Shown here in pieces: positions 43,436-53,751 of a stretch of DNA of 64,000 bases. Within the stretch, counting starts at the first letter, position 1; each line of letters begins with the position of its first letter. The notes beneath the pieces were generated by a model. The model ran no database searches. It was given only the letters and a program-made list of their open reading frames with translations, and was not told the DNA's origin. Both the position numbers and the translations under genes were made by a program. Origin of the DNA: PALSA-129 sp050014595. GTDB lineage: Bacteria > Acidobacteriota > Terriglobia > Bryobacterales > Bryobacteraceae. The stretch spans positions 1 to 64,000 of the forward strand of contig JBEKDA010000020.1 in NCBI GenBank assembly GCA_050014595.1. Direction: 5' to 3'.

Positions 43436-44298
43436 AGCAGGTTCACCTTATCCTGGGTGCTCTGCTCGGCCGCGTCCACCAGCGGAATGTCCGCCGGGCT
43501 CTCATCGATCTTTGACGGCCCCGTCCGCTGCACCCCAAAATGCCGCTCGATGCGCTCACGCAATTCCGCGAGCTGCAGCCCCGGCGCCAGTTCGCCGTAC
43601 GCCGCCACGGAGATTCGTCCGGTCTCTTCGGAAACCACAATCGACAGGCAGTCGGTTTCCTCCGTGATCCCGATCGCCGCGCGGTGCCGCGTGCCCAATT
43701 GCAGCGAAAGCGCCGGGTTGGTGGTCAGCGGCAAGAAACAGGCTGCCGACGTGATGCGGTCCTTTTGCACAATCACCGCCCCATCGTGCAGCGGCAGCCC
43801 CGGCGCGAAGATCGAGAGCAGCAGATCCCGGGTGAGTCGCGCCTCCAGCAGCACTCCGCTTTCGATAAACGTTCGCAGCCCGATATCCCGCTCCAGCACG
43901 ATCAGCGCGCCGATCTTCTGTGCCGCCAGTGTCTCCACCGCCAGCAGAATCTCGTTCACCGATTCCGGATCGCGATACCCGCCCGCCAGTCCGAACCAGC
44001 GTTTGCGTCCCAGCCGCGCTAGCGTGCGCCGGATCTCCGACTGGAACAGCACGATGATCGCCAGCCCCAGGTACGGCACAATAAACGAAAGCACCGTCCG
44101 CAAAGCTTCCAAACCGGCCCACAGCGCCACCGCATACAGCGCCAGCATGATGAAGATGCCGATGAGGATGTGCCCCGCGCGCGTCCCGCGCACCACCAGA
44201 AGCGCCTGGTAAACGAGAAACGCCACCACCAGGATATCCACCACGCCGGTGAGGGTCAGGCTCGAAAATGATGGCAGGAATCGATGGTAATTGGCCAT
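43432..44298 (-). CDS. cdaA: Diadenylate cyclase CdaA
   Basis: 288 residues: three N-terminal helices (about 15-85), then the DAC domain with the two signatures DGAVIV (near 180) and RHRAAIG (near 213), and the conserved SEETG downstream. It makes cyclic di-AMP from two ATP at the membrane, linked to turgor, potassium and cell-wall control. It is the first gene of the cdaA-ybbR-glmM operon. The C-terminal tail after the DAC domain (about 250-288) is polar. Confidence 0.93.
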   Translation of the reverse strand: MANYHRFLPSFSSLTLTGVVDILVVAFLVYQALLVVRGTRAGHILIGIFIMLALYAVALWAGLEALRTVLSFIVPYLGLAIIVLFQSEIRRTLARLGRKRWFGLAGGYRDPESVNEILLAVETLAAQKIGALIVLERDIGLRTFIESGVLLEARLTRDLLLSIFAPGLPLHDGAVIVQKDRITSAACFLPLTTNPALSLQLGTRHRAAIGITEETDCLSIVVSEETGRISVAAYGELAPGLQLAELRERIERHFGVQRTGPSKIDESPADIPLVDAAEQSTQDKVNLL

Positions 44299-44411
44299 GG
44301 ACGCGCCGGTGCTGGGAAAATCCTGCCCAGCCGTCTATCTTACCGTAGGGCGCGCAATGCCCGCCTGCCCTGGCCCAGGAGCCGTGAAGAAATCGCTGAG
44401 ATCGCCGGGTT

Positions 44412-44484
44412 GACAGACGGAAGCGTCCGTCCCACTTTGGCGAGCGCGCGCCCGCGTTTTTGTGGGGCGGGCGCTTTCGCCTGC
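44412..44484. repeat. Dispersed repeat (GACGGA hairpin plus GTGGGGCGGGC element)
   Basis: GACGGA-AGCG-TCCGTC forms a 6-bp hairpin at 44416-44431 and is followed by TTTTTGTGGGGCGGGCGCTT ending near 44476. The last part resembles 47011-47030. It fills much of the 208-base gap between cdaA and the small membrane protein gene; nothing else is seen there. Confidence 0.5.
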
Positions 44485-44506
44485 CAACCGATTCTTTCAC
44501 GCTTTC

Positions 44507-44695
44507 TCAGGCTGCGTGCCATCGGCCCGCGCGGAACTCGCTGACAAAACGTTCCGGCTCGGCCATCTCGGTCTCCACCCGCACGGTGGCGCTCAACAGG
44601 TACTGAATCCCAATCGGAATGCCGATGACCGTAACACAGCAGATCCAGAACAACAGCCAACTCCCGGTAAATTCGCATCGCACGATCCTGGACAT
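44507..44695 (-). CDS. 62-residue small membrane protein
   Basis: ATG at 44695 with AAGGAGAA seven bases upstream. Residues about 11-34 form one hydrophobic helix (SWLLFWICCVTVIGIPIGIQYLL) with a double Cys, preceded by MSRIVRCEF and followed by a charged tail ending RAGRWHAA. The strong ribosome-binding site and helix make it a real gene. I recall similar short 'CEF.GSWLLFW' proteins but no assigned role. It is divergent from ribBA. Confidence 0.6.
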   Translation of the reverse strand: MSRIVRCEFTGSWLLFWICCVTVIGIPIGIQYLLSATVRVETEMAEPERFVSEFRAGRWHAA

Positions 44696-44780
44696 GCGCT
44701 TTTCTCCTTCGACACCTGTTATGGCGCCTTTCTCCGCGTCTCCGAGCCGCTTAAGTCCGCCGCCCCCGTTACAATAAGTC

Positions 44781-45944
44781 ATGCCCTTCGTCTCCGTAGC
44801 CGAAGCCATCGAAGAAATCCGCGCCGGGCGCATCCTGGTCGTGGTGGACGACGAGGACCGCGAGAACGAAGGCGACCTCACCATTGCCGCCGAAAAGGTG
44901 ACGCCCGAGATCGTCAATTTCATGGTCACGCACGGCCGCGGCCTCATCTGCCTGGCTCTCACGCCGGACCGCTGCGATTACCTGCGCCTGCCCCTGATGA
45001 GCGCCCAAAACACCTCCCGCTTTGGCACCGCTTTTTGCGAAACCATCGACGCTCGCGAAGGCGTCACCACCGGCGTCTCCGCCGCCGACCGCACCCGCAC
45101 CATCCTCACCGCCATCGACCCGCTCTGCCGCCCGGGCGACCTCGCGCGCCCCGGCCATATCTTCCCGCTCCGCGCCCAGGCCGGCGGCGTCCTGGTCCGT
45201 GCCGGCCAGACCGAGGCCTCCGTCGATCTCGCCCGCTTCGCCGGCCTGACCCCCGCGGGTGTCATCTGCGAGGTGATGAACGAAGACGGCACCATGGCGC
45301 GGGTCCCTCAACTGCGCGAGTTTTGCGCCCGCCACAACCTCAAAATGATCTCGGTGGCCGACCTGATCCGCCACCGCATGAAGCATGAACGCTTCGTCCG
45401 CCGCGTGGCCGAAGGCTCTCTCCAAACCGGGTTTGGCGAGTTCCGCGCCATCACCTACGGCAGCCACCTCAATCCCGAATACCACCTGGCGCTGGTTCGT
45501 GGCGACCTCTCCGGCAAGGAGGGCGTCCTGGTCCGCATGCACGCCCGCTGCCTCTACGGCGACGTCTTCGGCGCCACCGATTGCGATTGCCACCGTCTCA
45601 TCGGCGGCTCCCTGCGCCAAATCGCCGAAGAAGGCACCGGCGTTCTGGTCTACCTGCACGAAACCGGTCCCGGCTTCCGCATTCAGGAGGACGCGCATGG
45701 CGACGCCCGCATGCTCTCACACGGCCGCGATTTCATGCACTACGCCAGCGACACCGGCCAGCGCCAGTTACAGCACGAGCACGGCATTGGCGCCCAGATC
45801 CTCTCCGATCTCGGCCTCCACACCATCCGCCTGCTCACCAACCACCCCCGCAAGATCGTCGCCCTGGAAGGTTTCGGCATCGAGGTGGTGGGCCAGGTCC
45901 CCATCACCCTGGCCGCCCAACCGTCCGCCGCCGGTTCGCGTTAA
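44781..45944 (+). CDS. ribBA: Bifunctional DHBP synthase / GTP cyclohydrolase II
   Basis: 387 residues. The N-terminal RibB domain (about 1-200) has DDEDRENEGDL and the GHIFPL motif for making 3,4-dihydroxy-2-butanone 4-phosphate from ribulose 5-phosphate. The C-terminal RibA domain (about 205-380) has the zinc cysteines in CLYGDVFGATDCDCH; the usual RIHSEC start is RMHARC. One domain opens riboflavin synthesis from GTP, the other from the pentose. The GTP cyclohydrolase part lacks some usual residues (the GGLLG Leu/Gly run reads ALVRGDLSGKEG earlier), so its activity is likely but not certain. No FMN riboswitch is visible upstream. Confidence 0.88.
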   Translation: MPFVSVAEAIEEIRAGRILVVVDDEDRENEGDLTIAAEKVTPEIVNFMVTHGRGLICLALTPDRCDYLRLPLMSAQNTSRFGTAFCETIDAREGVTTGVSAADRTRTILTAIDPLCRPGDLARPGHIFPLRAQAGGVLVRAGQTEASVDLARFAGLTPAGVICEVMNEDGTMARVPQLREFCARHNLKMISVADLIRHRMKHERFVRRVAEGSLQTGFGEFRAITYGSHLNPEYHLALVRGDLSGKEGVLVRMHARCLYGDVFGATDCDCHRLIGGSLRQIAEEGTGVLVYLHETGPGFRIQEDAHGDARMLSHGRDFMHYASDTGQRQLQHEHGIGAQILSDLGLHTIRLLTNHPRKIVALEGFGIEVVGQVPITLAAQPSAAGSR

Positions 45945-45974
45945 TAATAGGTTGCGACCTCCGTCCTCATTGGT

Positions 45975-46943
45975 ATGAACGCACGAATCCTCACCACCGC
46001 CGCCCTGTTCACCACATTTGCCGGCGTATTGACCGCCCAGACCGTCGATTCCCAAATGCTGAGCCTGGTGATGCCCGATGCCAAGGTCATCGCGGGCGTG
46101 AACGTGGATTCGGCCAAGTCCTCGACCTTCGGCATCTACCTGATCGCGCAGATCGGGAACAACTCCGCGGCGCTCCAGCAACTGGTGACGCTCATCGGCT
46201 TCGATCCCACTCGCGACCTTCACCAACTGCTCGCCGCCAGCAATGCCAGCGGCAATCACACCGGCCTCGCGCTCGCCCGCGGCAACTTCGATGTCGCCAA
46301 GATCACCGCCGTCGTCACCATGGCAGGCGCCCTGACCGAAACCTACTCCGGCTTCACTATCATCGAGGATCCCAAGCAGACTGGCGGCGCCGCCTTCCTG
46401 GATGCCACCCTGGTCATGGCCGGCGATATTCCAAGCGTCAAGGCCGCCATTGACCGCCAGAACTCCGGCCAATCGCTCCCCGCCGGCGTGGTCGCATTGG
46501 TGAACCAGTGGAGCGGCGCCGAGGATGCCTGGGTGGTCACCACCGTTCCCCCGTACACGTTGACAGCTCCCTCCGGCGTTCCCACCGTGCCGGGCTTGGG
46601 CGCCAATGCCCAGGGCATCTTTCAGAAGATCCTCGGAGCCGGCGCCGGCGTGAAGTTCGGCGCCACCGTCGTGACCACCGTGCAAGCCACCGCAGACAAC
46701 GCGCAGGATGCCACCACCCTGGCCCAAACCCTGCAACTCCTGGTCAACATCGCCCAGATGCAGACCGGCACGAACAGTAACCCTAATGTCACCGCGCTGC
46801 TGCAAGGCCTGTCCATCTCCGCCAAAGGCACCGCGCTGAATATCACGGTCAGCCTGCCGGAAGCCCAGCTCCAGCAGTTGGTCCAGCAAGCCAATAAGAC
46901 GACGCAGAACGTCGTCCGCCCGCACGTTATTCGCAAAAAGTAA
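45975..46943 (+). CDS. Hypothetical secreted protein (acidobacterial type)
   Basis: 322 residues: signal peptide about 1-21 (ending LTAQ), then MPDAKVIAGVNVDSAKSSTFGIYLIAQI, a pattern I associate with secreted acidobacterial proteins of unknown role that begin with 'PDA..IAGVNV..A..T.FG'. The central part is rich in Ala, Thr and Val; no catalytic motif is visible. Basic C-terminus (RPHVIRKK). It follows ribBA by 30 bases, but functional connection is doubtful. Confidence 0.65.
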   Translation: MNARILTTAALFTTFAGVLTAQTVDSQMLSLVMPDAKVIAGVNVDSAKSSTFGIYLIAQIGNNSAALQQLVTLIGFDPTRDLHQLLAASNASGNHTGLALARGNFDVAKITAVVTMAGALTETYSGFTIIEDPKQTGGAAFLDATLVMAGDIPSVKAAIDRQNSGQSLPAGVVALVNQWSGAEDAWVVTTVPPYTLTAPSGVPTVPGLGANAQGIFQKILGAGAGVKFGATVVTTVQATADNAQDATTLAQTLQLLVNIAQMQTGTNSNPNVTALLQGLSISAKGTALNITVSLPEAQLQQLVQQANKTTQNVVRPHVIRKK

Positions 46944-47010
46944 TGGTGGTGCAGTCTCGCCGGCCGTCTAGCCCGCTTTTCTCGTCAGGTCTCGTCGCGA
47001 GGCGCTGGGT

Positions 47011-47056
47011 TTGTGGGGCGGACACCCTCGTCCGCGCGCGACCCCCTGGTCGCGCT
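47011..47056. repeat. Dispersed repeat copy
   Basis: TTGTGGGGCGGACACCCTCG followed by TCCGCGCGCGACCCCCTGGTCGCGC contains two small hairpins (GCGGACACCCTCGTCCGC and GCGCGACCCCCTGGTCGCGC). It is related to the element at 44412-44484. The rest of the 46944-47169 gap shows no gene. Confidence 0.5.
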
Positions 47057-47169
47057 CTTGCTGGCAACCACCCTGACCAGCAGCAGCACGTTTTCTTCGA
47101 TTCGCCGCGAGAATTTCGCTACCATCGGGCATCAGTGCTGGCTTACTGCCGTGACCGGCGTGTCATAGG

Positions 47170-47982
47170 ATGTATGGGACTGCGGTAGCTTCCAAACGGC
47201 CGGTTTCGCCCATGCAGGGGGAACTGCAGCGCGAGAATATGGGCATGCCAACAACGCAGCAATTGGGCTTCACGACATTCGACGGCAAACTCATAGACGG
47301 GCTCCATTTCTGCCGGAAGGTCTATGACTTGTTCGACCAAGTGAGGGTCGGGCCCGATGGCATTGCCAAACTTCGACTTCGCCCGACGAAGGTTGAGAAA
47401 CGGCTTCTCGAAGAGCTGATCCCAATCGCTCGCTACGTGCAGGCACGCTATCGCGAGGGCCGTCGCATCAAGGTGCGTTGGTTCAGCGGATCGCAGCCGT
47501 ATGACGCAATCCTCTGGTCCTTTGGGCCGCCAGTCGCACATCGAGCGGCTCCGAGAAAGCTCTTCATTGAGGTCACAACGGCCGTTCATCAAAATGAGTA
47601 CCTCGCGCGTCGGTTGCTCCACGAGCGGGGCGGATCTTTCGGTGTAAAGGGGATTTTCCGGGACAAGAAGACCGGTGACATCGTTTCCAAACCTTATGTG
47701 CACGAGGGCCGCGAACTCGTAACAGATTTGGCCAGCCAGATACTCGAACGGATCAAAACCAAGGCCGGCAAAAACTACTCGCCCGCAACGGTGCTGATCG
47801 TCAATTGCGTTCCGAACACCCTGATGCTCGATTCTGAATGGAACGACGCCGTCGAACGAGTGACTAAAGCCGAAGTACACTCAGCTTTCCGGGAAGTGTT
47901 TCTGCTCGAAACGCTCGGATCTCATTCGACCACGCTCTTCAGAAACCGAAAACGTGGACGCCCACGCCGCAATCCGAAGTGA
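47170..47982 (+). CDS. Unrecognised protein, possibly nuclease-like
   Basis: Up to 270 residues; starts at 47170, 47212, 47239 and 47245 are all possible and none has a strong ribosome-binding site. No known domain is recognised. A beta-strand/helix core reads APRKLFIEVTTAVHQNEYLARRLLHERGG, then IVSKPYVHEGRELV and SPATVLIVNCVPN. The C-terminus is very basic (RNRKRGRPRRNPK), suggesting nucleic-acid binding. Lower GC and different codon use than its neighbours, together with repeats on one side and broken genes on the other, suggest recent acquisition. A restriction-like fold is a guess. Confidence 0.5.
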   Translation: MYGTAVASKRPVSPMQGELQRENMGMPTTQQLGFTTFDGKLIDGLHFCRKVYDLFDQVRVGPDGIAKLRLRPTKVEKRLLEELIPIARYVQARYREGRRIKVRWFSGSQPYDAILWSFGPPVAHRAAPRKLFIEVTTAVHQNEYLARRLLHERGGSFGVKGIFRDKKTGDIVSKPYVHEGRELVTDLASQILERIKTKAGKNYSPATVLIVNCVPNTLMLDSEWNDAVERVTKAEVHSAFREVFLLETLGSHSTTLFRNRKRGRPRRNPK

Positions 47983-48130
47983 GAAGTCGTAGCGGGAGGT
48001 AACGGGTCCGAGTCGGCTCATCCAGGCTCACGACCTCCTGTGCGAATAGCTGGTACATCATGCCCGCGGAATCGTCATCGCCAAACTCGATAGCAATGTC
48101 CCGCGAAGCCCCGTTAATCTGGATGGTCAC
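47939..48130 (-). CDS. Low-confidence 63-residue ORF
   Basis: GTG at 48130 gives VTIQINGASRDIAIEFGDDDSAGMMYQLFAQEV, then a C-terminus ending GVHVFGF. Composition looks protein-like and the frame is clean, but it overlaps the end of the preceding gene and has no clear ribosome-binding site. It could be a remnant. Confidence 0.3.
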   Translation of the reverse strand: MTIQINGASRDIAIEFGDDDSAGMMYQLFAQEVVSLDEPTRTRYLPLRLLTSDCGVGVHVFGF

Positions 48131-48142
48131 GAAAAAGCTGAT

Positions 48143-48232
48143 ATGCCAACAAAAACTCACTCCCGAAATCATCACTGCCGCCATCGAAGGCTTCGAGGCG
48201 CAGAAGACCCGCATAAACTCCGATCAGTTTTC
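48143..48232 (+). pseudogene. N-terminal part of a split small histone-like/regulatory gene
   Basis: Reads MPT-K then (after a one-base shift in an A-run near 48150) LTPEIITAAIEGFEAQKTRIN. That is the usual start of a family of small proteins with a coiled-coil N-terminus and Lys/Arg-rich C-terminal repeats. The continuation (INAQIAELRAGLSGG) is found 890 bases downstream at about 49129. The gap contains a complete TIGR03435 gene in the opposite direction. Confidence 0.6.
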
Positions 48233-49006
48233 GATCGGCACTCTTTCCACGTGGTCGAGCACCAGAACTTCGACCGGCAGCCTACGCTTTTCCAGCTTCA
48301 AACCGAGTTGGTCCTGCAGAGCGTTCAGGAGCGATGGCCCCGGATCCGAAGGCGTGCCGGGTTGAGTCCCCGCCGCGGTAACCAGGGGAGCCTCTTCCGC
48401 CGTCCACTTGAGCCGGAAGTCGAAGATTTTCGTGTAGCCGGTCAGATCCTGGACGGGATTATTCAGCTCCCGCGCGAGCGTGTCGGCGAGCTGCGCCATG
48501 GTGCTGCCACTCCCCCAAAGCAGGCCCTGGCTGGATCCGAATGCGCCTTTGGATCCTCCCGCCTCGGGGTTGTTCACTGGGCGAATGTTGATCCCGCCCT
48601 TGGCTTCCACCAGCGCGTACGCGTTCATCATTCTCGATTCCCGGTGGAAAGTCATTTTGAAGCGCTCCACCAGAAGGGTTTGGAGCATTTTGGGGAACAG
48701 GCTCGGCGGCGATCCGGCCGGTGGTTTGGCTACGATATCGAGCCGGACCGAATCGAGCCATTGCGGGCCATCGAGGGAGTAATCCCGGACGTCAAAGGCC
48801 ATCTTGATGCATTCTTTGAGCGGCACGTCTTTGAACGTCCTCTGGCCGGGGCTGCCGCCGATCGACCACCCCATGTGATTTCCAGTACTCAGCTTCAACG
48901 AGGCCACTTCGAACGCCGGTGCGGCGGTCTGCGCGCGCAGGCTGAGCCCGAAGGCGAGGAACAGGACGGAGAGGAATAAGGAGCGGAAAATCTCAGTTGG
49001 CGCCAC
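48224..49006 (-). CDS. TIGR03435-family secreted protein
   Basis: About 260 residues from a GTG near 49006 (another GTG is 9 codons earlier; the frame is open to 49309). A signal peptide is followed by FEVASLKLSTG, the hallmark start of the acidobacterial TIGR03435 family. Later family motifs are FKDVPLKECIKMAFDVRDYSLDGPQWLDSVRLDIVAKPP, MLQTLLVERFKMTFHRESRMMNAYAL, MAQLADTLARELNNPVQDLTGYTKIFDFRLKW and LQDQLGLKLEKRRLPVEVLVLDHVERVP. The family is massively expanded in Solibacter-type genomes; function is unknown. This copy sits inside a broken small gene. Confidence 0.85.
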   Translation of the reverse strand: MAPTEIFRSLFLSVLFLAFGLSLRAQTAAPAFEVASLKLSTGNHMGWSIGGSPGQRTFKDVPLKECIKMAFDVRDYSLDGPQWLDSVRLDIVAKPPAGSPPSLFPKMLQTLLVERFKMTFHRESRMMNAYALVEAKGGINIRPVNNPEAGGSKGAFGSSQGLLWGSGSTMAQLADTLARELNNPVQDLTGYTKIFDFRLKWTAEEAPLVTAAGTQPGTPSDPGPSLLNALQDQLGLKLEKRRLPVEVLVLDHVERVPIEN

Positions 49007-49116
49007 GATCAACCCCGGCCCGGATTCTAGCACGGCAGCGCGGCCAGTGGAGATATGAGGGGGCCGTGGAGTCGGGGACGACAATCGAAGTCCTCTAGGG
49101 TCTTGGCGAGGAACCG

Positions 49117-49467
49117 ATGCAGTAAGCTCAGATAAACGCTCAGATTGCTGAACTCCGAGCCGGGCTATCTGGTGGCTTCGCTGAACGCGTCTCCCCGTTG
49201 GAAGCTCCGAAGCGCAAACGGCGGAAGATGAGCGCCGCCGCGCGTGCCCGCATCGCTGAAGCACAACGCAAGAGATGGGCTGCGTCCAAGAAGACGTCTT
49301 GAAACTCAACCCCGGAAGCGGCTCCCAAGCCCAAACGAAGGCTCTCGGCGGCCGGCAGGAAGACGATCATCGCCGCCACGAAGAAACGTTGGGCGCTGAA
49401 ACGAGCAGAAGCGACCAAGGCGGAGACGAAAAAGACCGCCAAGGCTCCAAAACAGGGTGAGGCGTAG
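49117..49467 (+). pseudogene. C-terminal part of the split small Lys/Arg-rich protein gene
   Basis: One frame reads QINAQIAELRAGLSGGF, then EAPKRKRRKMSAAARARIAEAQRKRWAASKKTS, a TGA at 49312-49314, then PKPKRRLSAAGRKTIIAATKKRWALKR and a Lys/Ala-rich tail to TAG at 49465. A TAA at 49123-49125 also lies in frame. The two SAAxR..IA...KRWA repeats are typical basic DNA-binding repeats. This is the downstream half of the gene whose N-terminus is at 48143. Confidence 0.65.
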
Positions 49468-49765
49468 CCGGCCCCGATCGGAAAATGGTGGCGGTCAGGG
49501 CAGCGCGCCAGCGTGACGGCCATCTCGTGATGTCCGGTGCGGTCATGGTCGGGGCAGAGGGACAACCTCAAATGCTGCTGCCGTGGACGGCGTATCACGG
49601 GAGGGACGCCGACATTTCAGCTCGAAACACTCCAAGCGACGCCGAGCCTCGGGCTCTGGGGTAGCGCCCGCATGCGTCGAAGAAGCCTTTCCGGCGCCGC
49701 TCAGCTATGCTAAGGTCATCCCTCCGGGATGGCCAGTCCCTCCCAGAAGAACGAGGAACGACGCG

Positions 49766-50272
49766 TTGAGCTCCTTTAGCCAGCTCCTTGCCAAATACAA
49801 CCGACTCCCGCCCAGTCACCGTGCCGCACTGTTTGGGCTTCTCGTAGTGATACCGGTGCTCATCAACGCCGTGATCACGTACTATTTGAAACTCTCGCTG
49901 GATCAAACGTATCAGCCCCAGCTCGCCATAGCAGTTTGCGCTTTCATTGTCTACACAGTCTTACGGCGCTATGTCCAATTAAAGGCCGAGATCCTCGACC
50001 GAGCATCTGAGCGCCAACGAAATGCACTCGGGCAGGCTCAAGAATCTTTCGACGCTATCACTGCAAGCCGCCTATCGGATTTGCACGAACACTTTTCGAA
50101 CTATGCCGAAGGAACGGAAACGGCCGGATTTCCTCTGGGCCTAACTTGTCCCGCGACTTGCCAAAGTATCGGGCAAAATCGGCAACGGTGTTTGTGTAAA
50201 CGCGGATCGTCTGCGGGGAGTAGTTCCGCAGACGGAGATCCTCAGTCATTCGTTTGCGTAATTCGGTCATAA
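49766..50272 (+). pseudogene. Membrane-protein gene truncated at an integrase fragment
   Basis: TTG at 49766 has GAGGAA seven bases upstream. Two helices (about residues 23-42 AALFGLLVVIPVLINAVITYYL and 52-66) are followed by a coiled-coil part (YVQLKAEILDRASERQRNALGQAQESFDAI) up to about 50123. From there to the stop at 50272 the frame crosses antisense integrase sequence (Cys-rich, out-of-character residues), so the original C-terminus is lost. Role unknown. Confidence 0.55.
50124..50270 (-). mobile_element. Tyrosine recombinase/integrase N-terminal fragment
   Basis: From an ATG at 50270, 49 residues read MTELRKRMTEDLRLRNYSPQ then TIRVYTNTVADFARYFGKSRDKLGPEEIR, the core-binding (SAM-like) N-domain of phage-type integrases. 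After that the frame runs into the adjacent membrane-protein gene, so the catalytic domain is absent. It marks a past insertion followed by deletion. Confidence 0.65.
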
Positions 50273-50556
50273 ACGACCTCCTCTCGGTCGTTCAATGCTT
50301 TCAAATTACGCGGAATGCCGGGGATAGGTATCTACCGCGCCGGCCCTGCTGCCGCGGCAGCGGCTTCGTTCAAGTCCCCGTCACGTCAACAGGCCGTCTA
50401 AAGCCCGACCCGGAAGCCTGAAGGCGCCCGCAGATACCTGGCGCGAAATCCCCCCACTACCTCAGGCAAAGAGCCCCATAAGCCCGCGTCTGGAAGCCTT
50501 AATCTTGGCGGGTAGGCAGCGGGGCTGCCACTAAACGAGCCAAGTGAACATCACCT
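50273..50556. repeat. Gene-free stretch with imperfect direct repeats
   Basis: GCCCGACCCGGAAGCCT at 50403-50419 and GCCCGCGTCTGGAAGCCT at 50482-50499 are related, with a period near 79 bases. No ORF or RNA gene was recognised. It lies between the integrase fragment and addA, so it may be the other end of the old mobile element. Confidence 0.35.

Positions 50557-53747
<3,191 letters not shown>

Positions 53748-53751
<4 letters not shown>

Noticed and set aside
44696..44780. FMN riboswitch upstream of ribBA
   Set aside because: The gap is only about 85 bases and lacks the conserved AGGNNCGGGGCAGGG-type elements.
49468..49765. Minus-strand ORF ending near 49600 as a gene
   Set aside because: His/Arg-rich translation, no ribosome-binding site, and it overlaps the decayed small gene; nothing else was found in this 300-base gap.
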